A DNA stretch of 64,000 nt. Source: Butyrivibrio sp. VCD2006. GTDB lineage: Bacteria; Bacillota; Clostridia; Lachnospirales; Lachnospiraceae. How positions within the stretch are numbered: position 1 is the first letter of the stretch; the number at the start of each line of letters is the position of its first letter. The position numbers were made by a program, and so were the translations under genes. Shown one piece after another: positions 8,527-18,260 of the stretch. The notes under the pieces were generated by a model. The model saw nothing but the letters and a program-made list of their open reading frames with translations, did no database searches and had not been told where the DNA came from. The stretch covers positions 1 through 64,000 of the forward strand of contig NZ_KE384105.1 of assembly GCF_000423925.1 (NCBI RefSeq), given 5' to 3'.

Positions 8527-11500
8527 TTATCCCATCATAAAGTCAAATATACTTATCTGGTTAGACTCCGGAATATCTCCAAGAAGTCCCATGTTAGCCA
8601 TTTTATCTACTACTGCCTGAGGGCATTTGGTTCGCTGTTTAAAGTCATCCTTAGAAATGAAGGGACCGTCCTTTGCAGCTTCAACTATCTGATCGGCAGC
8701 TTTTTCACCAAGTCCGTCTATACTAAGGAGGCTGGGCATGATCTTGTCGCCAAATACCTGGAAGGATCTGGATGCCGCCTTGAAGATATCGATCGGCATA
8801 ACCTCTATGCCTCTCTCGTACATCTCCTCCGCAAGTCTCATGGCTGCGAGCTCGTTCTGCTCGGCATTTGTCATCTCATCTCCCTTTGCGCGGTAGGTGT
8901 TCATCCACATTTTAAGGGTTCCCTCGCCCTGGAACATGTGCTCATAGCTAAGAGCCTTTGCTCTTATGGAGAACCAGGCTGCGTAGAAGGCCTGCGGCAC
9001 ATATACCTTGAAGTAAGCGATACGCCAAGCCATCATAACGTAAGCTGCGGCGTGGGCCTTCGGGAACATGTACTTGATCTTCTTACAGGACCAAATGTAC
9101 CAGTCTGGCACTCCTGCTGCGATCATGGCCTCTTCCATCTCCGGCTTTAGTCCCTTACCTTTACGAACAGACTCCATGGTCTTGAAGGAAAGTGACTTAT
9201 CCATGCCCTTCTGGATCAGGTAGATCATGATATCGTCTCGACAACAGATACAGGTATCGATGGTCGCTTTGCCCTCCTGGATGAGGGTCTGGGCATTTCC
9301 AAGCCATACGTCTGTACCATGTGATAGACCTGAAATTCTGATAAGATGCGACAGCGATGTAGGCTGCGCATCGATAACCATCTGCATCGCGAAGTCAGTA
9401 CCAAACTCAGGAAGACCGAGGCATCCGAGCTTCGTTCCACCGATCTGGTCAGGCTCTATGTTGAGAGACTTCGTACTCATGAAAAGTTCCATAACATTAT
9501 GATCATCAAGAGGCACAGTCTTAGGATCAAGGCCTGTACAGTCCTGAAGGAATCTTATCATGGTCGGATCATCGTGTCCCAGAATATCGAGCTTTAGCAG
9601 GTTGTGGTCGATCGAGTGATAATCATAGTGTGTAGTTATAGTTGCGGTTGTCATATCGTTTGCAGGGTGCTGCACCGGAGTAAAGGAGTTAATGTCCTCT
9701 CCCACCGGGAGAACTATGATACCGCCGGGATGCTGACCGGTACCTCTTCTAATTCCGATACACCCTTGCGTAATTCTATCAATTTCACAGCGTCTTTTAC
9801 CGACACCGAGACCATCATAATATTTTTTTACAAAGCCGTAAGCTGTTTTGTCGGCAAGACCGGCGATAGTTCCTGCTCTGAAGGTCTGTCCGTATCCGAA
9901 AATAACCTCAGTGTACTTATGAGCCTTGGACTGATATTCTCCCGAGAAGTTAAGGTCGATATCAGGCTCCTTGTCACCCTTGAATCCAAGGAAGGTCTCG
10001 AAGGGTATATCAAAACCATCCTTATTCATCATATGTCCGCACTTGGGGCATCTCTTATCCGGCATATCACAGCCTGAGTTACCACCATATTTAAGTACAT
10101 CCTCAGAATCAAAATCGCTGTATTTACACTTAGGGCACACATAATGAGGTGAAAGTGAATTAACCTCGGTGATACCTGATGCAAAAGCAACGAAGGATGA
10201 TCCTACGGAACCACGGGAACCAACCAGGTAGCCGTCCTCCACAGACTTCCAAACCAGCTTCTGCGCAATAATATACATAACCGCGAATCCGTTCTTGATA
10301 ATTGAATTAAGCTCTCTCTCAAGTCGCTCCTCAACTATCTCCGGAAGGTCCTCACCATAAATCTCGTGAGCCTTGTCATAACAGATTCTCGTAAGGATTC
10401 CATCACTATCCTCGATTACAGGAGGACACTTGTCAGGTCTTACAGGTGAAATACTATCGCACCTCTTCACGATATCTCTGGTATTCTCTATTACCACTTC
10501 TCTTGCCTTGGCAGCTCCAAGGTAATCAAATTCAGAGAGCATCTCCGCTGTAGTACGCACATACAAAGGAGCGGGCTCCTCATCATTCATACCCTTTCCC
10601 GCCATGATAACGGTTCTGTAAATCTCATCATCAGGGTTTAAGAAGTGAGCATCGCAGGTCGCAACAACAGGCTTACCATACTGCTCACCCAGCTTTACTA
10701 TCTTCTTGTTGATCTCCCTGATGTCATCATCGGAGTTGATATCCTCGTATCGCTCCGAATCCACCATGAAATGATTATTGGCAACGGGCTGAATCTCAAG
10801 ATAATCGTAGAAATCAACTATTTTTGCTATCTCATCCTCAGCGCGCCCTTCAACAACAGCACCGTAAAGCTCTCCGGCACAGCAGGCTGAGCCTATGATA
10901 AGTCCTTCCCTGTACTTAATGAGCTCACTCTTGGGAATTCTCGGGAATCGGCTAAAATACTCAACGTGCGACTTACTTATGAGCGTATAGAGATTAACCC
11001 TTCCCACTGTATTTTTGGCAAGAAGTATGATGTGATGGGTCCTGAGGTGCTTAACAAGCTCGGGATTTGAAGCACCGAGGGCATTTACCTTGGTAAGGTC
11101 ATCTGCGCCCTCATTCTCAAGCATCGGTATGAACTTCTGAAAAATCTTGGCGGTACACTCCGCATCATCAACCGCTCTGTGATGATGCTCATTTACCACA
11201 TTCAGCGTCTTACAGAGTGCGTCCAGGTTATGCTTAGCCTGCCTTGGGAAAAATGCTCTCGAAAGACCCATTGTATCAACTGTAGTGTAATCCACATCTA
11301 TTCCGAGTTGCTTGCAGTTTTCATTTATAAAGCTAATGTCAAATCCAACATTGTGGCCCACAAGGATAGCATCCTTGCAAAACTCAACAAATCTCGGAAT
11401 TATCTCATCCCTTGTGGGGCAGCCGATAACCATGTCATCGGTGATACTTGTGAGCTTGGTGATTCTGAACGGAATAGGCTCCAGAGGATCAATGAACTCT

Positions 11501-13089
11501 GAAAAGCGGTCCAAAATCACACCGTCCTTCATCTTGACGGCACCAATCTCTATGATCTTATTATTTACGGGTGAAAATCCCGTAGTTTCTATATCAAACA
11601 CAACAAAGGTAGAGCCTTCAATCTTCTGGCCATTGTTGTTTATTACTATCTCTTTTAAGTCGTCGACAAGATAGCCCTCAACGCCCTGGATAACCTTGAA
11701 GAAATCCTGTCTGTCAGGGTTCTTGTCTCCTGCTTCCTTACGTCTTGTCTTTTCTTCCTTCCACAGGTCCTCCCAGGCGTGATTTGCATCTGTAAGTCCC
11801 TGAACAACGCCGTGGTCAGTTATGGCAACGCCGGGCATTCCCCATTTATAGGCCTGCTTTACTATGTCCTTAACCTCGGACACTCCGTCCATATCCGACA
11901 TCTTGGTATGGCAGTGAAGCTCCACTCTTTTAAGTTCCTCTTCATCCACACGCTTAGTGGTAAAATCGGGAATCTTACGGATTCCGGCAACGCTCTGGAT
12001 TGTTACCTCATGGTCAAATTTGTCGACCATGGCAATTCCCTTCACCTTAAGGAAAGCACCTTTCTTAATATCCTGCTCTAGCTCCGGAACATTCTCCTGC
12101 TTGGCAAATACCTTAACTGTTATGGTGTCGGTAAAGTCAGTCATGGCGAACATGAGAATAGCTTTCTCATTCTTAATATCACGTCTGTCATAGCTTATTA
12201 CCTTACCTCTGACAGTGACTTCTCCCATCTCACCGACGATTTCTTCCATGGTTATAGTGTCGTCCTCGAAGTCTCGACCGTAGATAATATTGGGATCGTC
12301 AGAGCGCTTAAAGCCACCACCTGTACCGCCTTTTTTGAAGAACTTGCTGCCGCCCTGTCCAAACTTACTGCCGGACTTGACACCGCCTCCAAACTTGCTC
12401 CCGGAGTCAGAACCAGCACTGCCGGAAGCAGCCTTTTTCTCTGCTCCGCCCTCAGCTGCTTTCTTGGCAGCCTTGGCTTCTTCCTTCTCCTGGTGCTTTT
12501 GCTCTGACCTCTCCTCAGCTTCCTCAAGTCTCTGAGCAAGCTTTGCGGTCTCCTTGGAGTAGTCAATTTCCTTCTTCTTTGCCTGTGACTTTTTATAGGT
12601 GATACCCATTGTCACAGCAAAACCGCAGCGTTCATTCAGGATTTTCTCCAGAATACGCTGAATGTCCGCAGATTTTTTCTCAGCAATAACAGACTCCTCA
12701 AGTATCAGCTCAACTCTGTCTGATTCCGGAAATGAGAAATCCGCATTTTTCAGGATCGTATATTCAATTGGATCATAATTCTTGAATTCCAGCAGAATAC
12801 TGTCCTTATACATCTCCAGAAGGTTCTGGGGCGTGTACTGGGCCGAGAGGAAAAATCTCTCATATATCTTAACAGTGAGATTAGTCTCTCTGAAAAGCTG
12901 CTTCTTGATTTCCTTCTCAGCCTTGACCACATCCGCCTTTTCGATTAGACGGTTGCTGGATAAATAGATGCGTACGAGATCTTTCTTCTCTGTGGTGGAT
13001 ATCTTCTCAACCTGCACATCTGACAGTTCTTCTTTTGTGTGTGGGTCCAGTTTTAATGTCTGAAACACCTCAAGGAATGGTTTTCTCAT
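8527..13089 (-). CDS. polC: DNA polymerase III PolC-type alpha subunit
   Basis: The main Gram-positive replicative polymerase, 1520 residues. Order: N-terminal domain with an unusual Lys/Gly/Ser-rich linker (about 205-270, including KFGGGVKSGSKFGQGGSKFF), OB fold (about 285-380), PHP domain start (VELHCHTKMSDMDG, about 392), inserted 3'-5' exonuclease (VVFDIETTGFSPVNN, about 500-670), rest of PHP, then the polymerase core. A four-Cys zinc module (CPKCKYSDF, later KRCPKCGHMM) and the catalytic region PDIDLNFSGEYQ are visible, with a C-terminal helix-hairpin-helix. It is the first of two genes copied after ispG (16 nt gap), consistent with an ispG-polC transcript. Confidence 0.97.
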   Translation of the reverse strand: MRKPFLEVFQTLKLDPHTKEELSDVQVEKISTTEKKDLVRIYLSSNRLIEKADVVKAEKEIKKQLFRETNLTVKIYERFFLSAQYTPQNLLEMYKDSILLEFKNYDPIEYTILKNADFSFPESDRVELILEESVIAEKKSADIQRILEKILNERCGFAVTMGITYKKSQAKKKEIDYSKETAKLAQRLEEAEERSEQKHQEKEEAKAAKKAAEGGAEKKAASGSAGSDSGSKFGGGVKSGSKFGQGGSKFFKKGGTGGGFKRSDDPNIIYGRDFEDDTITMEEIVGEMGEVTVRGKVISYDRRDIKNEKAILMFAMTDFTDTITVKVFAKQENVPELEQDIKKGAFLKVKGIAMVDKFDHEVTIQSVAGIRKIPDFTTKRVDEEELKRVELHCHTKMSDMDGVSEVKDIVKQAYKWGMPGVAITDHGVVQGLTDANHAWEDLWKEEKTRRKEAGDKNPDRQDFFKVIQGVEGYLVDDLKEIVINNNGQKIEGSTFVVFDIETTGFSPVNNKIIEIGAVKMKDGVILDRFSEFIDPLEPIPFRITKLTSITDDMVIGCPTRDEIIPRFVEFCKDAILVGHNVGFDISFINENCKQLGIDVDYTTVDTMGLSRAFFPRQAKHNLDALCKTLNVVNEHHHRAVDDAECTAKIFQKFIPMLENEGADDLTKVNALGASNPELVKHLRTHHIILLAKNTVGRVNLYTLISKSHVEYFSRFPRIPKSELIKYREGLIIGSACCAGELYGAVVEGRAEDEIAKIVDFYDYLEIQPVANNHFMVDSERYEDINSDDDIREINKKIVKLGEQYGKPVVATCDAHFLNPDDEIYRTVIMAGKGMNDEEPAPLYVRTTAEMLSEFDYLGAAKAREVVIENTRDIVKRCDSISPVRPDKCPPVIEDSDGILTRICYDKAHEIYGEDLPEIVEERLERELNSIIKNGFAVMYIIAQKLVWKSVEDGYLVGSRGSVGSSFVAFASGITEVNSLSPHYVCPKCKYSDFDSEDVLKYGGNSGCDMPDKRCPKCGHMMNKDGFDIPFETFLGFKGDKEPDIDLNFSGEYQSKAHKYTEVIFGYGQTFRAGTIAGLADKTAYGFVKKYYDGLGVGKRRCEIDRITQGCIGIRRGTGQHPGGIIVLPVGEDINSFTPVQHPANDMTTATITTHYDYHSIDHNLLKLDILGHDDPTMIRFLQDCTGLDPKTVPLDDHNVMELFMSTKSLNIEPDQIGGTKLGCLGLPEFGTDFAMQMVIDAQPTSLSHLIRISGLSHGTDVWLGNAQTLIQEGKATIDTCICCRDDIMIYLIQKGMDKSLSFKTMESVRKGKGLKPEMEEAMIAAGVPDWYIWSCKKIKYMFPKAHAAAYVMMAWRIAYFKVYVPQAFYAAWFSIRAKALSYEHMFQGEGTLKMWMNTYRAKGDEMTNAEQNELAAMRLAEEMYERGIEVMPIDIFKAASRSFQVFGDKIMPSLLSIDGLGEKAADQIVEAAKDGPFISKDDFKQRTKCPQAVVDKMANMGLLGDIPESNQISIFDFMMG

Positions 13090-13104
13090 ACGTGGTATTA
13101 CCCT

Positions 13105-14160
13105 TTACTTCCAATTCTTAAGTTCTTCGCGCAGGGCATCTATTAGCTCTGCCTCAGGAACTTTTCTGATGACTTCTCCTTTTTTAATGAGAAGTCCTTC
13201 ACCAATGCCACCTGCAATTCCGATATCAGCTTCTCTTGCCTCACCGGGGCCGTTAACTGCGCAGCCCATAACCGCAACCTTGATATCAAGCGGGAATTCC
13301 TGAACCATCTTCTCAACCTCGTTGGCAAGTCCGATGAGATCAATCTTGGTTCTTCCGCAGGTAGGACATGAAACAACTTCTATTCCGCCACTGCGAAGGC
13401 CGAGAGTCTTAAGTATCATCTTGGCTGTACGGATTTCCTCAGTGGGGTCGCCTGAAAGTGATACGCGAATAGTATCACCTATTCCCTCATTAAGGATTAT
13501 TCCAAGTCCGATTGATGACTTGATGTTTCCGCCATAAAGAGTACCTGCCTCGGTAATTCCTACATGAAGCGGATAATTGGTCTTTTCCGCAAGCTTCTTA
13601 TGAGCATCCACGCAGAGCATTACATTTGAAGACTTGATGCTTATAACCAGATTGTCATAGCCAAAAGCTTCTATGATGCGCACCTTATCGAGTGCACTCT
13701 CCACGAGACCTTCAGCGGTTACTCCGCCATATTTTTCAAGGAGGTCTTTCTCAAGAGATCCGCTGTTAACTCCGACTCTTATAGGAATATTTCTCTCCTT
13801 AGCTGTTTTAACAACAGCCTCGATTCTGTCCTTTGAACCGATATTACCGGGATTTATTCTGATTTTATCCGCACCGTTCTCCATAGCAGCGATAGCCATC
13901 TTATAGTCAAAATGAATATCAGCTACAAGCGGAATATGAATGCGGCTCTTTATCTGTTTAATGGCATCGGCAGCCTCCTGATTAGGAACGGTGCAGCGAA
14001 CTATATCGCAGCCTGCTGCCTCAAGTGCAAGAATCTGGGCTACTGTCTTTTCCACATCCTCTGTCGGTGTATTTGTCATCGACTGTATCATGATGGGATT
14101 GCCGCCACCTATTACCTTATCACCAATATGGACTACCTTTGTATTATCGCGATATGCCAT
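13105..14160 (-). CDS. ispG: 4-hydroxy-3-methylbut-2-enyl diphosphate synthase
   Basis: IspG (GcpE), 351 residues, makes HMBPP in the MEP isoprenoid pathway using a [4Fe-4S] cluster. The TIM-barrel start has GGGNPIMIQSMTNTPT and VADIHFDYKMA; the cluster ligands are in SCPTCGRTKID and MGCAVNGPGEA near the C-terminus. AGGAGG precedes the ATG. It follows rseP by 12 nt. dxr of the same pathway lies two genes upstream, so the operon supplies isoprenoid precursors together with cell-envelope functions. Confidence 0.97.
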   Translation of the reverse strand: MAYRDNTKVVHIGDKVIGGGNPIMIQSMTNTPTEDVEKTVAQILALEAAGCDIVRCTVPNQEAADAIKQIKSRIHIPLVADIHFDYKMAIAAMENGADKIRINPGNIGSKDRIEAVVKTAKERNIPIRVGVNSGSLEKDLLEKYGGVTAEGLVESALDKVRIIEAFGYDNLVISIKSSNVMLCVDAHKKLAEKTNYPLHVGITEAGTLYGGNIKSSIGLGIILNEGIGDTIRVSLSGDPTEEIRTAKMILKTLGLRSGGIEVVSCPTCGRTKIDLIGLANEVEKMVQEFPLDIKVAVMGCAVNGPGEAREADIGIAGGIGEGLLIKKGEVIRKVPEAELIDALREELKNWK

Positions 14161-14172
14161 TTTTGCCTCCTG

Positions 14173-15228
14173 TTACTTCATGAACTTTGAAACATCACTT
14201 ATGACTACAACTGCCATAAACGCCATGAGTACAACCATTCCCACAAGGTGAACCATTCCTTCCTTCTCGCGGGGGATGGGTTTTCTTCTAATAACTTCAA
14301 TAAATGCGAAGACCAGTCTTCCTCCATCAAGTGCAGGGAAAGGAAGAAGGTTCATTACTCCAAGGTTAACCGAAAGGAGTATCAAAAGCTCAAGCATTGT
14401 GAGAACAACTGAAGACAGACCATACGGACTGACTGCTTCATAGGTCTCATCAACAATCTTCACCATTCCAACAGGCCCTGATACATCACCGAGGGAAAGT
14501 CTGCCCTGCACAAGCAGAGCAAGACTTCTGTAAGTCGTCTTAAAATAATAAAGAATGTCATAGAATGCGTAAGCTATTACCTTGGGTCCTGTTACTCTCT
14601 CATATTTTCCGAGATAGATACCCATAAAATATCTGTCCTGCTCAGCGTCATAATGAGGTGTGAGCTCTGTGTGGTACATCTGGCCATCACGCATATAGTC
14701 AATCTGCATCACGCCGCCCCTGCTGAACTGAGAAATAACTGTCACCTCAGAAGCAAGATGTATTTTCTCACCGTCGACCTTTACGATCATATCGCCTTCC
14801 TGAAGGCCTGCCTCAGCAGCCGCGGAATCGCCCTCGGTCAGACCCGATATCACAGGAAATGCCCAGGGTGAATTTGCTACAACTATAACAGCTATGATCA
14901 TTGCTGTTATGAAGTTAAAGAACGGACCACCGAATAAAACAGCAATCCTTGCCCATACATTTGCATTGGGAAAAGCTCTGTCATCATAATCATGCTCTTC
15001 CTGTCCTATGTCATCCTCCCCTTCGAATCTGCATGCGCCGCCAATAGGAAGAAGTCTTAAGCTGTAAAGTGTCTCACCCTTCTGCTTCTTAAAAATGACA
15101 GGTCCCATTCCAATCATGAACTCCAGGACTCTGATATTATTCGCTTTAGCAATCAGAAAATGTCCAAGTTCGTGAGTTGTAACCAGTGTTCCAAATATTA
15201 AAATAAACAGTATCAAACTAACTAACAT
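14173..15228 (-). CDS. rseP: RseP-type site-2 metalloprotease
   Basis: Membrane zinc protease of 351 residues that cuts transmembrane substrates such as anti-sigma factors. The zinc motif HELGH is in the first membrane span (VTTHELGHFLIAK), a PDZ domain occupies about 110-190 (GLTEGDSAAAEAGLQEGD), and the second active-site motif NLLPFPALDGGR lies in a later span. Its ATG directly abuts the stop of dxr, showing translational coupling. The dxr-rseP pairing is common in Firmicutes. Confidence 0.96.
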   Translation of the reverse strand: MLVSLILFILIFGTLVTTHELGHFLIAKANNIRVLEFMIGMGPVIFKKQKGETLYSLRLLPIGGACRFEGEDDIGQEEHDYDDRAFPNANVWARIAVLFGGPFFNFITAMIIAVIVVANSPWAFPVISGLTEGDSAAAEAGLQEGDMIVKVDGEKIHLASEVTVISQFSRGGVMQIDYMRDGQMYHTELTPHYDAEQDRYFMGIYLGKYERVTGPKVIAYAFYDILYYFKTTYRSLALLVQGRLSLGDVSGPVGMVKIVDETYEAVSPYGLSSVVLTMLELLILLSVNLGVMNLLPFPALDGGRLVFAFIEVIRRKPIPREKEGMVHLVGMVVLMAFMAVVVISDVSKFMK

Positions 15229-16374
15229 TTAATTCTTCTCCAGATATTCATATGTATCGGCCTCAGCCCTGAGAATCTCTTCAAGATTAGGATTCTCAAT
15301 CTTTTGGTGATGTTCCATGGCACTTGAAATCATATCATAGATATCAAGGAATTTAATTTCCCTGTTAACAAACTTCTTTACAGCCATCTCATTCGCAGCA
15401 TTAAATACAGTAGGCATACTTCCGCCTGCTCTGGCTGCTTCATAAGCCAGTTTTAAGCCAAGGAAAGTATCTGTATCCGGCTTCTCAAATGTGATCTGTG
15501 AGAGTTCATAGAAATCAAGTCTCTTTTCATCCAAAGGTACTCTGTCGGGATAGAAAAGCGCATACTGAATAGGCAGCTTCATATCCGGTACTCCAAGCTG
15601 TGCCATTACTGCACCATCCACAAACTGAACCATGGAATGTATTATGCTCTGCGGCTGGATAACAACCTGTATCTGATCAAGTGATACATCAAAAAGCCAT
15701 CTTGCCTCCATTACTTCAAGGCCCTTGTTTACAAGAGAAGCTGAATCAATGGTAACCTTGACGCCCATGTCCCAGTTGGGGTGCTTAAGCGCATCATCAA
15801 CAGACATCTCCGAGAGCTCAGAGCGCTTCTTACCTCTGAAAGGACCGCCCGATGCTGTAAGCAGGATCTTTTCCAACTTACTCTTAGGCTCACCGTTCAA
15901 GGACTGGAAAATAGCACTGTGCTCACTATCAACCGGAAGAATCTTAACATTCATTCTCTCAGCAAGTGGCATAATGATATGACCTGCGGTAACAAGAGTT
16001 TCCTTGTTTGCAAGAGCAATGTCCTTACCGCTCTCAATTGCAGCCATTGTAGGACGAATACCGATCATGCCTACAACTGCAGTAAGCACCGTATCAGCCT
16101 CAGGCACCTGAGATATCTCTACAAGTCCCTCCATACCGGAAAGGATCTGAACAGGTACATCCGCGAGCTTTATTTTAAGCTCCTTAGCGGCATCCTCATC
16201 ATACATTGCCACATATTTGGGTCTGAATTCCCTTACCTGCTGTTCAACCTTATCAACACTTCTGTTAGCTGCAATACCGACTATCTTAAGATCATCGGGA
16301 TTAGCCCTTACAACATCAAGTGTCTGTGTACCTATTGAACCGGTCGAACCCAGTAATACAATTTTTCTTCCCAT
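15229..16374 (-). CDS. dxr: 1-deoxy-D-xylulose 5-phosphate reductoisomerase
   Basis: Dxr, 381 residues, catalyses the first committed MEP step using NADPH. The Rossmann motif GSTGSIGTQTLDVV is at the N-terminus; the metal and substrate region PVDSEHSAIFQ and SGGPFRG are intact, followed by HPNWDMGVKVTIDSASLVNKG and EVMEARWLF. It lies 8 nt after cdsA in the run uppS-cdsA-dxr-rseP-ispG-polC. Confidence 0.97.
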   Translation of the reverse strand: MGRKIVLLGSTGSIGTQTLDVVRANPDDLKIVGIAANRSVDKVEQQVREFRPKYVAMYDEDAAKELKIKLADVPVQILSGMEGLVEISQVPEADTVLTAVVGMIGIRPTMAAIESGKDIALANKETLVTAGHIIMPLAERMNVKILPVDSEHSAIFQSLNGEPKSKLEKILLTASGGPFRGKKRSELSEMSVDDALKHPNWDMGVKVTIDSASLVNKGLEVMEARWLFDVSLDQIQVVIQPQSIIHSMVQFVDGAVMAQLGVPDMKLPIQYALFYPDRVPLDEKRLDFYELSQITFEKPDTDTFLGLKLAYEAARAGGSMPTVFNAANEMAVKKFVNREIKFLDIYDMISSAMEHHQKIENPNLEEILRAEADTYEYLEKN

Positions 16375-16382
16375 TTAAAACC

Positions 16383-17210
16383 TCACATTAAAAAGAATAT
16401 TGATAAAAAGTATATGGACGGCGTAATGAATATTACACTGTCAAATCTATCCATAATTCCGCCATGTCCCGGAATAAGATTACCGTAATCCTTTATGCCG
16501 TGCTCTCTCTTGATTCCTGATGCCACAAGATCTCCTATCTGTGACAAAATGCTTGCAACGAAGGTTATCACTGCAAAGCTGAACATACTAAGACTCGCGG
16601 ATGTCGCAGGATCGGCGTATTTTGCATACACATACCCATAGGCAATTCCAAAAATGACACTGCCAAGGATTCCTCCCACAGCGCCTTCTATTGTCTTCTT
16701 CGGTGAAAGAACAGGGCAAAGCTTGTGCTTACCGAAAGCACTGCCTGCAAAATAAGCGCATGTATCACATATCCAGGCAACAAAGGGTATCCACGCAAGG
16801 AATCTTCCCGTCGGAAATGCTCTCAGTAAATAAATAAATGAAAGCATAGCCGGTGCATAAATGAATGAAAATACCGCATTTATAAGCTGCGTGGCTTTAT
16901 ATTTAGGATAAGAAAAAACAAAGATTGCCGCCTCTGCCGCAAACAGTATCATGATCATCGCCACAAGGAAGTTCATGTCGCCTCCCTTAAAAAACAATAA
17001 CGCATAATAGATGCAGATTGCTGCCATACCTAAAATCTCAGGAAGATTTGTCTTCTCATTCTTACCTCGAACTCCCAGTGCTCTTGTGAGTTCGCGATAT
17101 CCTACGAGCGATACAAGGAGTAATACTCCTCCGGTAACAAATCCGCCGCTCAAAAGTGTCACTATAAGCAAAACCAGTAAAACTGCTCCGCTTATTACTC
17201 TAGTCTTCAT
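16383..17210 (-). CDS. cdsA: Phosphatidate cytidylyltransferase
   Basis: CdsA, 275 residues, an integral membrane enzyme with about eight spans that makes CDP-diacylglycerol from phosphatidate and CTP. The C-terminal signature is complete: GIKREHGIKDYGNLIPGHGG then MDRFDS. A GTG at 17228 lies upstream, but the ATG at 17210 is 8 nt from AGAGG and is the better start; it begins 5 nt after the uppS stop, so the genes are coupled. Confidence 0.95.
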   Translation of the reverse strand: MKTRVISGAVLLVLLIVTLLSGGFVTGGVLLLVSLVGYRELTRALGVRGKNEKTNLPEILGMAAICIYYALLFFKGGDMNFLVAMIMILFAAEAAIFVFSYPKYKATQLINAVFSFIYAPAMLSFIYLLRAFPTGRFLAWIPFVAWICDTCAYFAGSAFGKHKLCPVLSPKKTIEGAVGGILGSVIFGIAYGYVYAKYADPATSASLSMFSFAVITFVASILSQIGDLVASGIKREHGIKDYGNLIPGHGGIMDRFDSVIFITPSIYFLSIFFLM

Positions 17211-17214
17211 AATG

Positions 17215-17943
17215 TTATTCCTCTGCACTATCCTTTAGACCGCCATATTTGCGGTTTCTTCCGCCGTATGCATCTACGGCCTTCTGAAGCTCAGCCTCAT
17301 TAAAATCAGGCCATGCAATATCTGTATAATAAAATTCCGTGTAAGCACACTGCCACAGAAGGAAGTTACTAAGGCGCTGCTCACCGCAGGTGCGAATAAG
17401 CAGATCGGGGTCAGGCAAATTCTTTGTATCAAGATGCTCTGAAATCATCTGCTCGGTGATATCTGCCGGTGCTACTTTGCCTTCCTTGCACTCCTCTGAT
17501 ATCTCTCTTACTGCACGCACAATCTCATCACGACTTCCGTAATTGATGGCGATCGTAAATGTGAGCCCTGTATTACCACGAGTAGCTGTCTCCAGTTCGT
17601 TGATAGCATCCTGAATATCTTCAGAAAGCTTACTGCGCTCACCGATTACCTGACAACGAACATTGTTTTTCATAGACTTCTTGATACTGCTCTTAAGATA
17701 CGTTCTAAGAATCATCATAAGCGCAGACACCTCTGTCTCAGGTCTATTCCAGTTCTCTGTGGAAAAAGCATAGACCGTCAGGTACTTTATGCCCATATCA
17801 TCAGCCACTTCAAGGATATCCTCGACTGCCTTGGCTCCCTGCTTGTGTCCATAATTTCTGGGAAGGCCTTTTGCCCTGGCCCATCTTCCGTTGCCATCCA
17901 ATATTATCGCAACATGCTGTGGAATTTTTGTGTTCTCGTCCAT
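17215..17943 (-). CDS. uppS: Undecaprenyl diphosphate synthase (UppS)
   Basis: Cis-prenyltransferase of 242 residues that builds the C55 lipid carrier for cell wall synthesis. The catalytic Asp is in AIILDGNGRWARAKG, followed by GHKQGAKAVEDI, YAFSTENWNRP and the C-terminal RTCGEQRLSNFLLWQ and EFYYTD motifs. CAGGAGG precedes the ATG. It heads the uppS-cdsA-dxr-rseP-ispG-polC gene run. Confidence 0.97.
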   Translation of the reverse strand: MDENTKIPQHVAIILDGNGRWARAKGLPRNYGHKQGAKAVEDILEVADDMGIKYLTVYAFSTENWNRPETEVSALMMILRTYLKSSIKKSMKNNVRCQVIGERSKLSEDIQDAINELETATRGNTGLTFTIAINYGSRDEIVRAVREISEECKEGKVAPADITEQMISEHLDTKNLPDPDLLIRTCGEQRLSNFLLWQCAYTEFYYTDIAWPDFNEAELQKAVDAYGGRNRKYGGLKDSAEE

Positions 17944-17996
17944 TTTGCCTCCTGGCTTCTTATTTGTCAGCTTAGTTCCTCATTCGTAAGCTGCGC

Positions 17997-18096
17997 CCCT
18001 CATCCGTCAGCTTCGCTGACACCTTGTCTTCGCTCCGCTTCGGTCCGCGCAGAACCGACATCCCCCGGATGTCGTGCGCCCCAAAGGGGGAAGGCA
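17997..18096. repeat. GC-rich intergenic repeat, long copy
   Basis: This lies in the 317-bp gap between frr and uppS. It opens CCCCTCATCCGTCAGC and ends CCCCAAAGGGGGAAGGC, the same borders as the copy at 8437-8484, but has a longer interior with GTCAGCTTCGCTGAC and GACATCCCCCGGATGTC hairpins. No coding frame is supported in this gap. Confidence 0.65.
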
Positions 18097-18139
18097 TATA
18101 AATTTAATTCTTTCTAGCAAAGAAACTCCATAAATGTAA

Positions 18140-18170
18140 GTAGAGCCTGTGCTATAACCCACAGGCTCTT
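18140..18170. terminator. Strong hairpin downstream of frr
   Basis: AGAGCCTGTG and CACAGGCTCT form a 10-bp stem. The T-run follows on the plus strand only, although the nearby gene frr ends upstream on the minus strand. It may end read-through or stabilise the frr 3' end. Confidence 0.5.
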
Positions 18171-18260
18171 TTGAAGTATCAAAATTTTACGGTAGTTACA
18201 CTTAAATCCGTTTAGTGTAACAAATTCGAACCGGACTTAGTATCTGCCGGATTCTCACAA

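Noticed and set aside
8425-9150. 241-residue plus-strand frame
   Set aside because: It is antisense to the end of polC, which is a clear full-length gene; no ribosome site or domain.
15781-16338. 185-residue plus-strand frame
   Set aside because: Antisense of dxr; composition and lack of motifs show a shadow frame.
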